A DNA stretch of 64,000 nt from Moniliella sp. 'wahieum' (taxonomy: Eukaryota > Basidiomycota > Moniliellomycetes > Moniliellales > Moniliellaceae): NCBI GenBank assembly GCA_003971905.1, contig RSEE01000034.1, positions 586,148 through 650,147 of the forward strand, read 5' to 3'. Position numbers and translations under genes: made by a program. A model generated the notes under the pieces. It saw only the letters and a list, made by a program, of their open reading frames with translations. It was not told the DNA's origin and did no database searches. This document shows positions 45,589-57,540 of this stretch, one piece after another (position 1 is the stretch's first letter; every line of letters starts with the position of its first letter).

Positions 45589-46115
45589 TCAGACGGCAAA
45601 CGACACGGACTTTCTTGGCTTGGGCTTGAGGGGAGTGGGAGCAGAGGCAGTTGAGCTGTCCCCTGGGACGGGAGAAGATGGCTTGACGTGCTTCGCCTTC
45701 TTGTTCTCTTTACGCTGTCGCTGCCTTTCCCGCTTCTTCTGCTTGATCTGTGCCTTGATGCGACCAAGTCCTGCGGGGTTAGGGGGTTAGCCGGCGTCTC
45801 TGGGGACGCTAAGGGAGAGCCGCAACATAAGAGTAGATACGGACGTTGTTGGGCTGATCCGGGTGGAGGGGGCATGCTTGGCCTTCTCTTCCTGCGCCTT
45901 GTGCTGGCGTGCCTGGGCGCGGTCGAGCAGCTGGCGCTGCTGCTCCCCCCTTTGGCCGGCGATCTGGGTGGAAAGGGCGAGGAGGTGGGCAAGGCCCTGC
46001 TCTTCGGAGAACTTCTTGTTCTTGGACACGCTGGCCGCCGAGCTCCTCTTCTTGCCCTTCTCTGGCTTGGGCGCGCCACCGGGGAGGCGTGTGCTCGGGG
46101 CTTGTTCTTGGCCAT
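45589..46115 (-). CDS. Small Lys/Gln-rich coiled-coil protein
   Basis: Not recognised. The start MAKNKPRAHASP at 46115 is followed, after one apparently missing C (near 46080), by GGAPKPEKGKKRSSAASVSK, then a helical SEEQGLAHLLALSTQIAGQR and a QLLDRAQARQHKAQEEKAK stretch. A probable intron with CTAACCCC near its end (roughly 45773-45846) leads to RIKAQIKQKKRERQRQRKEN and a C-terminus ending RKSVSFAV. The very basic, coiled-coil character suggests a nucleolar or ribosome-associated factor, but this is only inference. About 150 residues. The exact splice sites do not keep frame, consistent with another lost base. Confidence 0.6.
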
Positions 46116-46481
46116 GGGGACGACGGGCAGGGGTGGGCGCAGAGGACAGAGGTGCTCATTTAAATTTCTGCCTGCCCAGCGGTAGCTGCCCAGCCTGGCT
46201 GACGTCAGCATGCGGGGTGCTGTTAGGACGAAGTTGCGCCAGGCCAGCTCGGGCCTCGACGAGGCAGGGGAGGGGAGGGTACAGAAACAAGTGTCCCACT
46301 CCCCCTCGCACGCGGATGCCAGCAACGACACGCTCGGCGAACGAAACTTTCGGCCGGGCCTCTTCTCCACTCGTTCGCTCACCACCCTTGTCTCCCCCCG
46401 GCCACGGCCGCAGTCTCGACCGCAGCAACAGCCAACCTTCGCCCTTTTGGCGGAGCGCAAACTGCTGCATCGAGTACCATC

Positions 46482-46664
46482 ATGGATCGGCGAGTGCTGG
46501 ACCCGGCCGTACCCACACATAGCGTCCTGCCCGATCAGCTCGTTCCCTTTCTGACCCACTTTGCCCCACCCCCCCGCACCCACCCAACCTCGACCGACAA
46601 AATGTACAAGTATCTCAAGGACGGAATCGCGCATCGAAACCGCCTCGCCGCGACAGCGAAGTAA
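46482..46664 (+). CDS. Possible small protein of 60 residues
   Basis: A plus-strand frame starts at ATG 46482 and ends KMYKYLKDGIAHRNRLAATA-K. It lies between two minus-strand genes and has balanced composition, but no family is recognised. It could be real or chance. Confidence 0.25.
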   Translation: MDRRVLDPAVPTHSVLPDQLVPFLTHFAPPPRTHPTSTDKMYKYLKDGIAHRNRLAATAK

Positions 46665-46740
46665 TGAGCTTGTTGGATCTGCTGCATAGAATTCGCACGA
46701 CAGGATACACGAGACACAACAGGACAGGAGGCAGGCGCAA

Positions 46741-49087
46741 CTAGGAGACGACCATTGTCTCAGCTTTTGGCACGGCTTGAGCAATGGCCTGTAGCAAGCG
46801 GCCTGCATCGGCCAGGGGAGGGGGTAGCGGGGGACAGCTAGACACTTGGTCCGTCGTAGGCGGGAAGAGACTCAGGATCCAGCGACTGGTATGCACGTAC
46901 TCTCGCGCCCGGTCGCGGATCATGAGACGCACATCGTAGGCATCAAACGTGCCTGCTAGCGGCATGTCCGACGCCGGAGGAGAAAGGTGCTCTTGCCCCA
47001 CTGGATCAGTTGCTGGATCAACTCGGCGATCTCAAGCGCTTGGGCTGGGCCCCTGCGCGGGGGGGCGGGGACCGCAGTACGCTCGGACCATCATCGGCCG
47101 CGGCACCGTGGCTGGGCGGACCCAAGGATTCGACGGGCTGACTTGGCGGGGCAGGCGGGCCGAAGCGAGGATCGGCCTGGTCACCTCGAGGTGGCAGAGG
47201 CGGTGTGGCCGGCATGGATGCCGCGTCCGAGATGGTTGCCCATCGTGCGGCTATCATATCTTCGCCTTGGGCCGGCTGGCGGCCCGAGAGAAGGGCAATA
47301 ATCAGTTCGGTAAGGCGAACAAGATGGGCGCGAGCGAGGAAATGGGCAATCCGCCACCGCGAAGCGACGCCCCCACATCCATACTCACGTGCCTCGCCCG
47401 GCAGCGCGGTAAGGGGACCCCAGAGCGAAACCAAACGGTCCAAGATGGGCACAAAGGGGTTGTACATGTGCGTGCCTTACTCACCGATGGTGGTTCACCT
47501 CGTGCGGCGGCCGCCCACACTGCGTTGAGTTGGATGCTGCGCTGCGCCCACATACGGTGCGTTATGGTGCGCTTATACAGTTCCTGGGCCACCTTGTTCC
47601 CCGCCAACACGTTGGTCAGCGTCCGATGCAGTTCGGGATCTAGGAAGAGAGCAGCCGTGCTCAAGGAGCGACAACGAGGATTGGTAATGGTGATCATTTT
47701 GGCCATGTTGATCGCCACTAAGGCCTCAACCGAACGCTCGGCACCTGTCAGGCACAGACCCTGCCGTGTTGACACAACGCCCAGGCCAGCTTGAACCCAT
47801 CCACCGCCAAGGCCCAGGGGCTGGCGCCAATCTCGACATTGCTAACGGGTAAGTGGAGACGGACTTTGTCCTCGTGGCGTGCGGCATACGCCAAGTTAAA
47901 GAGAAAGGAGGCTTGGACGTAGCGTTGGCGGGTGGCCAACCGCTCGTCGACAAGGGCAGCGAGCGGGCGCGAGGCAAATGCATATTCCGACGCAATATCC
48001 GGTCCATACAAGGTCAGGTAGGCTTCCTGTTCAAAAAAGCTGCTCTCCAGCAAGAGCGGTACCGCCGGACACGACAACAATGCCGCCGCCCGAGTCCGCA
48101 GCACATCATAATCCGACTCTTGGAATCTCCCGGCGGGCCAGAGAGGCGCCGGACCGTCCCGCTGCGCTTCACGCTCTGCACCGGCAAGAAAGGGAGACAT
48201 GATCTGCCCTCCGGGGCCTTCGGTTTGCCACTCCCGCGCAAGCACATCTTGGTACGTCGGAGCAAAGTGTTCCGCATGGGCAAGAACGAGGTACCTGGAT
48301 GGATGCGCCGGTTAGTTGTCGCTTACGCGCCGCTAGCGTGGCCGACACCACAGAAAGGTCAACGTACCCAGAAGCATGGACGTAGAGAATGCCATGTTGG
48401 CCGGGGGAATGGGCCGCTCTACATAGAGCGGCATAGGGCGGGTGATGAGGTCGTCCCCAAACCGAAAGTAGCGCAGGCTACTGTCGTGAGCAAACTCGGG
48501 CGGAAGAGGAGTGGAGTGGCATGGATGACCGTGGCGGAGATGGAGCGACCAAGGGAGGCGGATTCTAAAGGATCGAGGAGGAGGGGCTCGATGCGCGGAT
48601 CCGACAGCGCGGCCTGGACAGATGACGGTGCAGCAAACGGCGGGGGTAATGCGGGCGCGCTCGCGCGCGAAGCAGAAGGGACGATTACAGAGGGGCAGGA
48701 GAAGAAGCTGGGACAGGAGCTGGGGCAGGACCAGGCGGCGAAGTAGAGGGGGCGCGGAGGACGCTGAGGAGGAGGCCGGGGCGGAGGGGTCGTGAGAACG
48801 TTGGCGGCGGCGTTCGCGTTTGGAGCGGAGCGCGTCGCGGAAGGTGTGGTACTTGAGGCCGGAGGCGGCAAAGCTAAGACGTTCGGCGTGGCTCATACGG
48901 CCACACTTCATGAGCTTGTCGTTAAAGGTGCAGGTGCGGCCGGCTTTGGTGCAGCGCGCACACGGCTGGTTCTTGGTGCAGCTGGCGTGGAGCTTGCGGC
49001 ACTGGTCGCAGTTGGGGCGCGCGCCCTCGGCGGGGGCTTGCGCCCGCGCAGCTCGATCTTCAGGCTGCGCTCCGCCGCGTCCGACAT
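46741..49087 (-). CDS. Zn2Cys6 (Gal4-type) transcription factor
   Basis: A fungal zinc-cluster regulator. The start is MSDAAERSLKIEL at 49087. The binuclear cluster has C-x2-C-x6-C-x5-C-x2-C-x6-C spacing (CDQCRKLHASC to GRTC). A Ser/Ala/Pro-rich linker follows, and then a helical fungal transcription-factor domain: RYFRFGDDLITRPMPLYVER, YLVLAHAEHFAPTYQDVLAR, FFEQEAYLTLYGPDIASEYA, ERLATRQRYVQASFLFNLAY, NVLAGNKVAQELYKRTITHR and a final FDAYDVRLMIRDRAREYVHT. A likely intron is at about 48284-48367 (GTACGT...CAG). Frame breaks lie near 49040, 48300, 47770 and 46990. The target pathway is unknown. It is divergent from the coiled-coil gene, with 353 bp between starts. About 760 residues. Confidence 0.85.
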
Positions 49088-49440
49088 GGGGCCGGGGCGC
49101 AGGCGGGGAGGGGCTGGCAGGTGGGGGCAGGAACCCGGCGCCGGAGCACTCGGCCCACTCGGACAAAATCCGGCGGGGAGGCGGGGGCTGGGCACGTGCA
49201 ATTACATCAGCGCCATGTACTTTACGCTGTGGAGTGACTGTGTCTAGTGACTAGCTGGTGACTGTGCTGGTGTCGGTGCGGCTGATCGGATGATGGTTGG
49301 AGACAATACTGCTGTTGGTCGCGAACACTACAAGCGAGCGGCGCCCATCCGACCGTCCTACGCTTCGGAGAGACTCGCTGTTGCTTGCTGGCGAAGAGAA
49401 CCGCTCGCTAGTGTGCTTTCGCCACCACTATCACCTCCAC

Positions 49441-51535
49441 ATGTCCTCCTTCGCCACCCGCCAAGCCCAGCGCGAGCAGGGGCGCAAGCTCCAGCTCCAG
49501 AAGCACCAGCTGGACCTCGAGTCTCTGGCCCTGGACCGCAGGGAAAACACCCTCAAGCGACGCGAGATGGAGCTCGCTCGGCGTGAGCTGTTAGTGGCTC
49601 GGCGCGAGCTGTTAGTGGCTCGCCGCGAGGAAGCTCTGGATGGTCTCAAGCATTCTGTCCAGACCACCTACCGTGAGATGTCTGCCTCCTATCAGGGCAT
49701 GGTACAAGCTTACGGCCAATGGCTGCGCGCCTCCTCAGGCATCAGTCTCCTCGAAGATACCGGCCACTCTGACTGCTCTGATGTCCCCAATCCCCAAATG
49801 AGTTCCTCGGCGCTCCAGAGCAATACCACACCTGACTTTTCTTTTGTTCCTACCCGAGGCACGATGGACTTTCTGGGGATGGGGAATACACAAGATAAAC
49901 TGGAAGAGATCGCCAAGCCGAGCCTCAAATCGTCTGATGCAGCATTGAGTGCACCTATCGGTCCCCACCTTTCCATGGTCAACCATCCCTCCAGAGGCAT
50001 AACATGCAACAGCCAGCCCAACCTTCCCTTACCTTGTCCTCAAGGGCCGCCTGCGTCTTCCCGAACCCCAAGCAAAAAGATAGGAGCCACGAGACGTCTC
50101 CCGGATCTTCAACCTGCACGCCAGATTAATCAAGATGACACCTTTCCCAAAGAGAAGAGAGAAACATCACGAATGCTATACCCAATCCAGTGGTGACTCT
50201 TCCACTTCAGAACTTGACGGAAACTTTTACGAACACGCCAAATGTTCTGATGCCCGACAACAGAGCGCAGCCGCCATGTGGGAACGAACTTCTGAAGGTC
50301 CCAATAGAAACCAGCGACAATCCGCTAATGGGGAATGCAGATGACCTTGAGACTGAATCTTCCCTTGGGTTGATGCCTTCCGAGAGGGCTGAAATGTTGG
50401 AGACTCTTCATACTACGACGGTGATCTCCAAAGAGCCGAGAGAAGCACTGGCACGCGGCGTTCCTGATATCACTCTTCCTGATTCAAATGAAGATCCGGG
50501 TACCAACGAAACAGCTACAGTCCCCCCTGGCCCTGTGCCTCTCCTTAAGACTGGAAACGCCGCCACGACATCAGCATTTGCCATGGGCTCACAAAAAGTT
50601 ATTCTGCCAACAGGACCGAACGATGGAACTTTGCCGTCATTATCAAGCAAGCCCGGTAATAAACTCTGTTCGCCCAAGGGTGCTTGCAAGGGTGTAAAGG
50701 TGGATTGCCGTTTCAACGCGCCGATGTACAATGCTTCCAATTCCATCCGTGATCTGGATAATAAAACCAGTTTGCCACCTCTTCGGAATGACCAGAAAGC
50801 CGAAGGGATAATTCTTCCTTCCTCCAAGCGCCCCGCTTTCCATGTTCTCCACTTAAAGGATGTGAATATCTCCACCGACAAGATCATCAGTCAACAGCAA
50901 CCGCCTTCCCGTTCCTTCCAACATCCCCATGCCCCCCGGCCGTGTTTTGGCAATAAACACCCACTGCTTCCTGATCAAGTGGCGGGTAGCACTGCCAATG
51001 CATCAGGAGCACAAATCTCCCCAAGAAGAGAAAGGGTCCGAACGTCGCCACTGATATCCCCATCAATCCATCGGTCACACCAACGAAGACTAGCAATAAG
51101 GGAACTGCTCTTCAAGCGGCTCCTGACCCTTCGTGCTCAGCCTCCCAGGCTATGTCATCCAAAGCGACTCCCCTTGTTACAAGTGCAAGCACGAATTCTG
51201 AAAGTAAAAACCAAGTCGATGCATCTACATCCGGAAAGCCATTGAACTCTCTCACGCATAGTTCGAGCTCAGCCATGGTCCCAACATTGCGTCTTCATCC
51301 CCGAAGCACCCCCCTATCACAACTCGCACATTTCTGGATGCCACGATTGACCCAGACACTACCATCACTCCGTCAAACGCGAGTCTTCAGTTCCGGCACC
51401 AGAGTCCTGTTGTTGGGGCTCATTTTAACGTACTCAACAAAGGCAAACAAGATGAGACCAGTGACTGAAGGTAAGGAGCTTGCACATGACGGGACAGAGT
51501 GCTCAATGCACTGCCATGCCCAGCGAGCAGTGTGA
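49441..51535 (+). CDS. Uncharacterised coiled-coil N-terminus with a long disordered tail
   Basis: No family recognised. The start MSSFATRQAQREQGRKLQLQ at 49441 opens a strong coiled coil rich in Arg/Glu/Leu. It includes a 21-bp tandem duplication (about 49580-49625) that gives RRELLVA twice. The remaining sequence is Ser/Pro/Asn-rich and apparently disordered. The reading moves to a second frame near 50190 (VTLPLQNLTETFTNTPNVLM) and a third near 51150, ending at 51535. Composition stays uniform across the breaks, which supports one gene of about 700 residues damaged by lost bases. A start at 49297 in the same frame is possible. Codon use is less GC-rich than in its neighbours. Confidence 0.6.
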
Positions 51536-52657
51536 CCTGGCGGGTAACAATGAAGGTGCAACAGGATACCACTGAGGATGACTACTATCGTGTGTTTCCT
51601 GCCTCCGCGGCAAGAATATGAACAAGGGCCCAATGATGTGTGGGTACTTACACGGTGGTGTGGTACTTTTCGATTCTGTAGTGTGTTCGAGACTGTCAAC
51701 ATCCCGTTTTTGATCCAGCGAATGCGGTAACACTTTTGACTTGACTCGTAGAGCTTGTGTCCAACCTCGGGGAGGGCACCTATCCTTGCTAGCTAGGTTG
51801 CCTACCGTAGAGCCATGAGATACACAACTGTGGACTAGCTCATATTGCGCGCCTTCAGTTATCCCCCCTCTGACGGTGGACCGAGCGGAAGGGCGGGGAG
51901 TGATGCACACCCCCACTTCGGGTGCCCGATCCAAGTCACTAAAATGAACTGGTCCCGATATCGCGAGAGGGGAAGTTCTCTGCTATAGTTGTACCGCCGT
52001 GAGCGCTTCGAGAGTCTCCTGTGCGCCTCAACTCCCCCCCACCTGATTCTCTTGGGGGCGAGGGGAAGGAAGACAGAGCTTATCGACCTTGGCGTATACT
52101 TGACTCATATTCCGACAGGGAAAATACGATGATGTGGGTGCGGAGCCCTCTGTCAGAGTACCGGGATGCTGGTACGGCCATATGTGGCAGGTGGCTCAAG
52201 GGGCCCGCGGCAGGGGACTATATATAAAAGGGAACAGCGGAAGGGAAACGGGTTTGTTTCGTTGCGGGATACACGCTTAAATAGATTGTCTGAATGGGGC
52301 TCTCATGGCCTGGATGCTTTCACCCGGGTGGCACGAGAAGTGCAGGATAGGCTACATGTTGTGTGGAAAGGGCAGGAGGAGATACAAGTGGCGCCACTAG
52401 CCACCACCAAGATGTTGATAGAGACGCTAGATGCTCGCTGCGGAAAGACGCATGAGGAACTTAGGCGGTGTTTGAGGGATACAAGGATGACAGCTGGTAA
52501 AATGAACGGAACACGGAGCGAAGGGAGATGGGCTTAGGGAAGACATTACACGACACCCTATCCGCGGAGAGGATTGTCAGAGAGGGAAAAGCATCGCCAC
52601 ATCCCCCCCAAGAACGAAGAGATTCCAACGCTGAGCTCGCTCGCCGTGGTCAAAACT
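51536..52657. other. Intergenic region with a TATA-like element and an uncertain small frame
   Basis: 1.1 kb between the coiled-coil gene and the convergent C2H2 gene. A strong TATATAAAAG lies at 52221-52230. Downstream, a plus-strand frame to 52537 reads plausible helical sequence (FTRVAREVQDRLHVVWKGQE; MLIETLDARCGKTHEELRR) but lacks a convincing start codon after the TATA. It may be a small unannotated gene. Confidence 0.4.
52221..52230 (+). promoter_or_regulatory. TATA-box-like element with no recognised gene
   Basis: GGGGACTATATATAAAAGGG is one of the best TATA matches in the window. No known gene starts within 200 bp downstream on this strand. Confidence 0.45.
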
Positions 52658-55600
52658 TCACACCCGGTCGCCCGGCCGATCTTCCACCTGCTGGGCAGCA
52701 ACCAGGATCTGCTCGAACAAGCCCGTGGAGGGCCGCATGCTCCACGCTTGGCCCGTCGTGCCTGCTGGCGATTCGGTCCGGGGTTGGGACAGCTCTGAGA
52801 GACCCCAGACCGCCGCTGCGGCCCGGTCCCAGGGGTTGCCCACATTCTCATTCTCGTTCGCCGCCGCCGGCGGGGCACGGGCAGCCTCCATGAGCATCAG
52901 CGCTGCCTCGGCGGCAGAGCGGGTTCGCTGGTGCGCTCTTTCTTCCGTTGGGCCCGAGGCGTTGGCCACACGGGGCTTCTTCGGCTGCGTTGGCCTCCCC
53001 GGTGCATCGGAGGTGCCCGAGACACGCGGTCGGGGCCCCGGCTTGCTCATCTTTGATTTGGGTGACGCTGGCGCCTCCTCCTCTCTCCTCTTCCTCCTCT
53101 TCGCCCGATTCTGACGAGCCCTCCTCTCCTTCTTCCGCGTGGTCAGGCGGGAGGGCGGCGGTGGGGGACAAGCCCATCTGTCGTAAACTCTCACTGTGCA
53201 TGTGAACGTGTCGGGTGAGTGTGGTACGGCGGGTAAACTTTTTCTTGCAACCGGGAAAGACACAGCAGTGCGGCCGTTTGCCCGAATGGGTCCTTCGATG
53301 CCGCGCAAGCGAAGACGAGTCGCCAAAACTTTTCCCGCACCCAGGCACCAGACACTTGTGCGGTCGCTCGCCTGTGTGGACACGCTTGTGAACCGTCAAG
53401 GCCGAGCGCTGGATAAAGGCCTTGTTGCATCCCGCATAGTCGCACACAAATGGCCGCTCGTTCGAGTGGATACGCAAGTGTCGCGCCAGGTCTGAGCGGC
53501 GCGAAAACTGTTTTTGACATTGCGGACACGTATGCACGCGGTCAGGATGCCCCGTGGGCGCGACGAGCACCGTCCGGTCCGGGGAACGCTTGGCGTCTTC
53601 CTTCCCGGGACTGGGCAGGGAAACGGGATGGGTGGGAGAGCCATTGCCCGAGCCTGACGACTCTTGGGCCAGAGAGACCTCGTGGGACTCTGCCTTGATT
53701 CCGGACGGCAAAGGGGCCGAATGCACGACCTGATGCTCCACCAGGTCTTTGCGACGAGCAAAAGATTGAGCACACGAGGTACAGGGGAACCCCTTTAGCA
53801 CGTTGCCCCGCGCCTTGCTTGGCTCCGCTTCCTGATCTTCGTGGCTCCCGGGTGGGGAGGACGCACCCGAGGCCCGCTCCGTTCCCGAATTCGACCGCGG
53901 CCGCTTCCGCGAAGTCGAGCTGCCGTGCCGCGCCCCACTCGCCTGCCCCGTCCCGGCACCGTCGTACAGGCCCGGCACAGGGAACCCATATCCATATTCG
54001 GGCATTTTTGGCGGACCATATAGTGGTCGCGGTTGCTGGTCCGGCGGTACCAGGCGGCGGTGGGCGATGCAGGCGACCCAGCTGCTTGGCCCGGAGGGAG
54101 GGAAGGTCCATACACTGGTGCAACCCCGCCCTCCCACCCCAGCGAGGAAAGCGAGACGGGCGGTCCGGCAGGTTTTTGCGCCGGGGGTAGAAGGGGTAGG
54201 CGGGGAGAAAGGGCATGCCAGTCGGTGGGAAAGATGCGGCGGGTGGCATACCACTGGTCGACCCAGCCGACTGAGCATTGGTGGGCCCGGGCCCACCAGG
54301 GACTGGTGCAGGCGCGGTGCCTGCGGTGCCCGACAATACTGGTCCGGGCGGCGGAAGCGAAATGGAGGCGCCCGGCGCGGCGGACTGAGCCTCGGCGGGG
54401 CCGGCAGAGTCGAGCACAAGCGGAGGGTGGATAGCAGGCCAGGTGGGCGCCTCGACACCAACACGATACGACTGCGCTGGGGAGATGGAAGGAGTAGAGT
54501 CCCCTCCGTTGGGGGTAGTTCCGATTCGAGGGAAGGGCCATAAAACAGGGGCTGGATCCCGAGCGGTTCTATAGTGGACTCGGTCGCCCCTTGAGCTTTT
54601 TGCTGCTGCGCTCGCTGCTCTGCGCTGGCCGCCATGAGGATCGAAATGGCATCACTGGCATTCACCGAGGAGCGGTAGCGGTGGTGCTTTCCCGCTTTGC
54701 CGCTCGAGGTGTCGACCGGTATCGGGGGTGCGGTAGTAGGGCTGGTTTCGGCAGGGCTCAGAGGTGGGAAGGACCTGTCTGCCTCCTCGGCTTTGAGAGA
54801 GGACAACCCCGGTCCCAGCCCACTTGATAATGGATCGTGGGCAGTGGAGTTCGCCGCATCTGCCTCCTCGTCGGCCGGGCGGGGGGTGGAGGGGAATGAG
54901 CGGAAGGCGGTGGCGGCAAAGTCATCCAGGCGGGAAGGCGAGTTGGGAATCTCATCGTGGAAAAGGGCCTGGGAAAAGTACGGGATGGCTACCGGCAACA
55001 GCAAGGTTGTTAGTACAGCAGAGGTAGTGCCGGTGGGCATGGGGTGGACATACTGTCTCCACCAGTGTCTTCAGTGGGACGGTCTTCATTGCGGGCGTCC
55101 CGATCGGGGTCCTGGGGCTGCTCCTGATCCGACTTGGGCGACTCGGCTACCTGGACAGTGGCTTGCCTTGATGCGTCCTGCTCTGTCTCGGTTGCGTCGC
55201 CGCTGGCACTGCTCACCGTCCCGCTGGGCGTGCCCGCTGCCGAGTCGGCGGTGGTCGGGGGCTCGCGCGCCAGCGCACTGGATCGGCGGGGGGAAGGCAT
55301 GCCACAGCCTGAGAGGGCGCTGGCGTAGAGCGAGGCCGCGTTGAGGCCGGCACTGGCGGGGCTGAAGGGGCTGCGGCTGCGTGCTCGCGGGGAGAAGGCG
55401 GTGGGGGTGCGGCTGCCCGGGCGGGCGGGGCTGCGGCTGCCGGGGCGGGCGGGGCTGCGGCTGCGGGGATGGGAGGCGGCGGCGGCGAGGGCGGGGCTGA
55501 GGAGGGAGGAGGCGGAGAGGGAGGCGACGAGTGCGGGGCGTGGGGCGGGAGGGACGGGGAGGAGGCGGGGGAGGCGGCGGGAGAGGAGGCCGGAGGCAGG

Positions 55601-55801
55601 GCTCATCTGGTAGATGTGGCGGGGGGACATGGCGCGCATGGTGGCAGCCTTGGGGCTGCTGCGCCGACGCACTGCGGGCGGGGGGGGGGGTGGGGCGGTC
55701 GTCGGCGGCGTCTGGGGGCATGGGGGGGCGGGCACGGAGGCGGTGGGGTCGGGGGCGACGGGCGCGGGGGCGACGGGTGGGCCATGGGGATGGCTTTGCA
55801 A
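52658..55801 (-). CDS. C2H2 transcription factor with five zinc fingers
   Basis: Five fingers lie in the central to C-terminal part: an isolated CTSC...H-x4-H finger (near 53770), then four in tandem. The four are [60 protein letters not shown] and [20 protein letters not shown], with TGERPH/SNERPF linkers typical of DNA-binding arrays. The N-terminal half is Pro/Ser-rich with SRSPARPG repeats and starts at [10 protein letters not shown] (55801). Downstream of the fingers is an acidic tract ([20 protein letters not shown]), then a final frame ending EDRPGDRV. Frame breaks occur near 55020, 54480, 54000 and 53090. The specific regulator is not identified. About 1,040 residues if all blocks belong to one gene. 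Confidence 0.85.
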
Positions 55802-56274
55802 GACGGAGAATGGTCGAGGGGAGGTGGCTGGGGTGACACGTGACGGGGTGGTTAATGGGCTGGCGGTGGGGCGGCCGCAAGGGGGGGGGCTGCACGTTGG
55901 GTGAGCTCAGCGCTGGGCCTCAGCGCTCAGGCTGAGCCCTGCTGCACGTCTGCCCCCTGCAGCCAGAAGGCATAACCCTAATGCATCACCCATCATCGAT
56001 CATCCATCCTCCACGCGGCACATGCAACTTTCAACATCCAGCATTCCCTGCCAGCCACACGTGCCATGCAAGCGCCCCAGTAGCAGACAACAGGACAGCC
56101 TACAGCAACAAACGCCTCCATCCCGACTCGAATCCAAGATCCACTCCTGCAACACAACCTCATCACTTCATCCAACCACCCAGATCGTCCGCTCCATCCA
56201 TCCAATCAAATGAAGAACACTGGAAGGTATCCCTTATTCATTCACCGCATCCGCACCCTACTGCGACCAACATC
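55802..56274. other. Intergenic region with a GCTCAGC cluster and ATCGAT
   Basis: About 470 bp. GCTGAGC/GCTCAGC-type motifs cluster at about 55900-55945 (GAGCTCAGCGCTGGGCC and TCAGCGCTCAGGCTGAGC) and ATCATCGATCATC lies at about 55991-56003. It forms the promoter side of the C2H2 gene. No gene. Confidence 0.55.
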
Positions 56275-57447
56275 TTACAGCTCCAGCAGCCCCGGAGCCG
56301 CCAGCCCCTTCCAGCCGCGCGCCTCATAGTCGTCAAACGAAGTAAACATGGCCTGCAGCGACTGCTCCAAGCTCAGCACCGGCCTTCCCAACAGCTTCTC
56401 CGCCTTCTTGCCGTTCGTGTAGCGCACCTCACTCACATCGCTCGAGCCAGGCTTGCCCACCCGATGCGCTTCTTGAGCTCGGGCGAAAACGGCCCCGCGT
56501 GCACCAAGTCCGCGGCAAGCTGGTACGAGTAGGGGCCCCACACAGCAGGCCAGCGGTTGCCAGCCGCCGCCTCCACTTCCAGCGCACGAATGTGCAGTTC
56601 AGCGACATCCCGCACGTCCACTGCGCCCCTACGCCCTTTGAGTAGGAAGCATCGTCAGCAATCCGCCCCTTGTAAAACTCATAAAACCCTTTGGCCGAAG
56701 TGTTGAGCGACTCGGGTCCAGCCACTTGGTGGATGAGGGGCCCAATCACGAGAGTCGGGTTGACGGTAGCCAAGTCGATCGGGCTGCCCTTGAGCAATTC
56801 CCACGAAGCCTTCTCCGCCAACGACTTGGACGCCCGGTACGCTTCTGCGCCCGTCAACGACTTGGGATCCTTGGCCAGCTTGGCCGGATCCGACTCGTTC
56901 CAGTCCACATCCACATCGTACACCGTTCCGGGCGGCTTGGCAAAGTCCTGCACTGCAGCCACCGAACTCGTCACCACCACGCTTCACTTCCTTCCCGTGC
57001 GCCAGCACCGACTTGAGAACATTCGTTGTTCCATTCAGCGCCGGGTTGACCAGCGTGTACGGGTCGCCACCGATGTCAAAGTGAAAGGCGAGCCAGTGTG
57101 GATAACAGCGGCCACGTCTGGCGAACAAGATCACAGGGCACGCAACGCGGTCAGAAGGCTGCTTTGCCGGCCACATTCGGATGCCTGTGCAGGCCTATAC
57201 TAAACGTACCAGCAACCACCTTGTCAAATGCGCCAGGTGTCTCAAGGTCGTCCACAATCGTATACCGGAACTTGCCAGGACCGTACTTGCCCTCAAAGAG
57301 CTGCTGGAGGTAGTCGCCCTTGCTGGTCGACCGCACAGTGGTCACAACCTTGTACCCAGACCGCAGCGCCACATTCACCGTCCACGCTCCGATGAGGCCA
57401 GAGCCTGAGGTGATCAGAATTTGAGATCCTTTGGGGACAATTGGCAT
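56275..57447 (-). CDS. Extended SDR NAD(P)-dependent reductase (Gre2/aldehyde-reductase-like)
   Basis: Probably a ketone or aldehyde reductase. The start MPIVPKGSQILITSGSGLIG at 57447 carries the G-x-x-G-x-x-G nucleotide motif. Then come VDDLETPGAFDKVVA (intron 57118-57209), DVAAVIHTGSPFHFDIGG, NGTTNVLKSVLAHG and VVVTSSVAAVQDF. The catalytic motif YRASK lies in GAEAYRASKSLAEKASWELL, followed by DLATVNPTLVIGPL and VDVRDVAELHIRALEV. The stop follows LAAPGLLEL. Frame breaks occur near 56990, 56620, 56450 and on the upstream edge of the catalytic block. About 345 residues. A start at 57528 would fall at the TATA element, so the inner Met is preferred. Confidence 0.92.
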
Positions 57448-57532
57448 GGCTGGGGGGTTAGTGGTGGTTCTACTAACTGCGGGTGAGGGGCCGAGGGGGG
57501 GGTTGGCAGATGAGGACCGCATGGCCACCTGG

Positions 57533-57540
57533 CTTTTATA
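57533..57540 (-). promoter_or_regulatory. TATA box upstream of the SDR reductase
   Basis: TATAAAAG on the minus strand within GCGGTATAAAAGCC, about 86 bp upstream of the chosen ATG. Confidence 0.6.
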
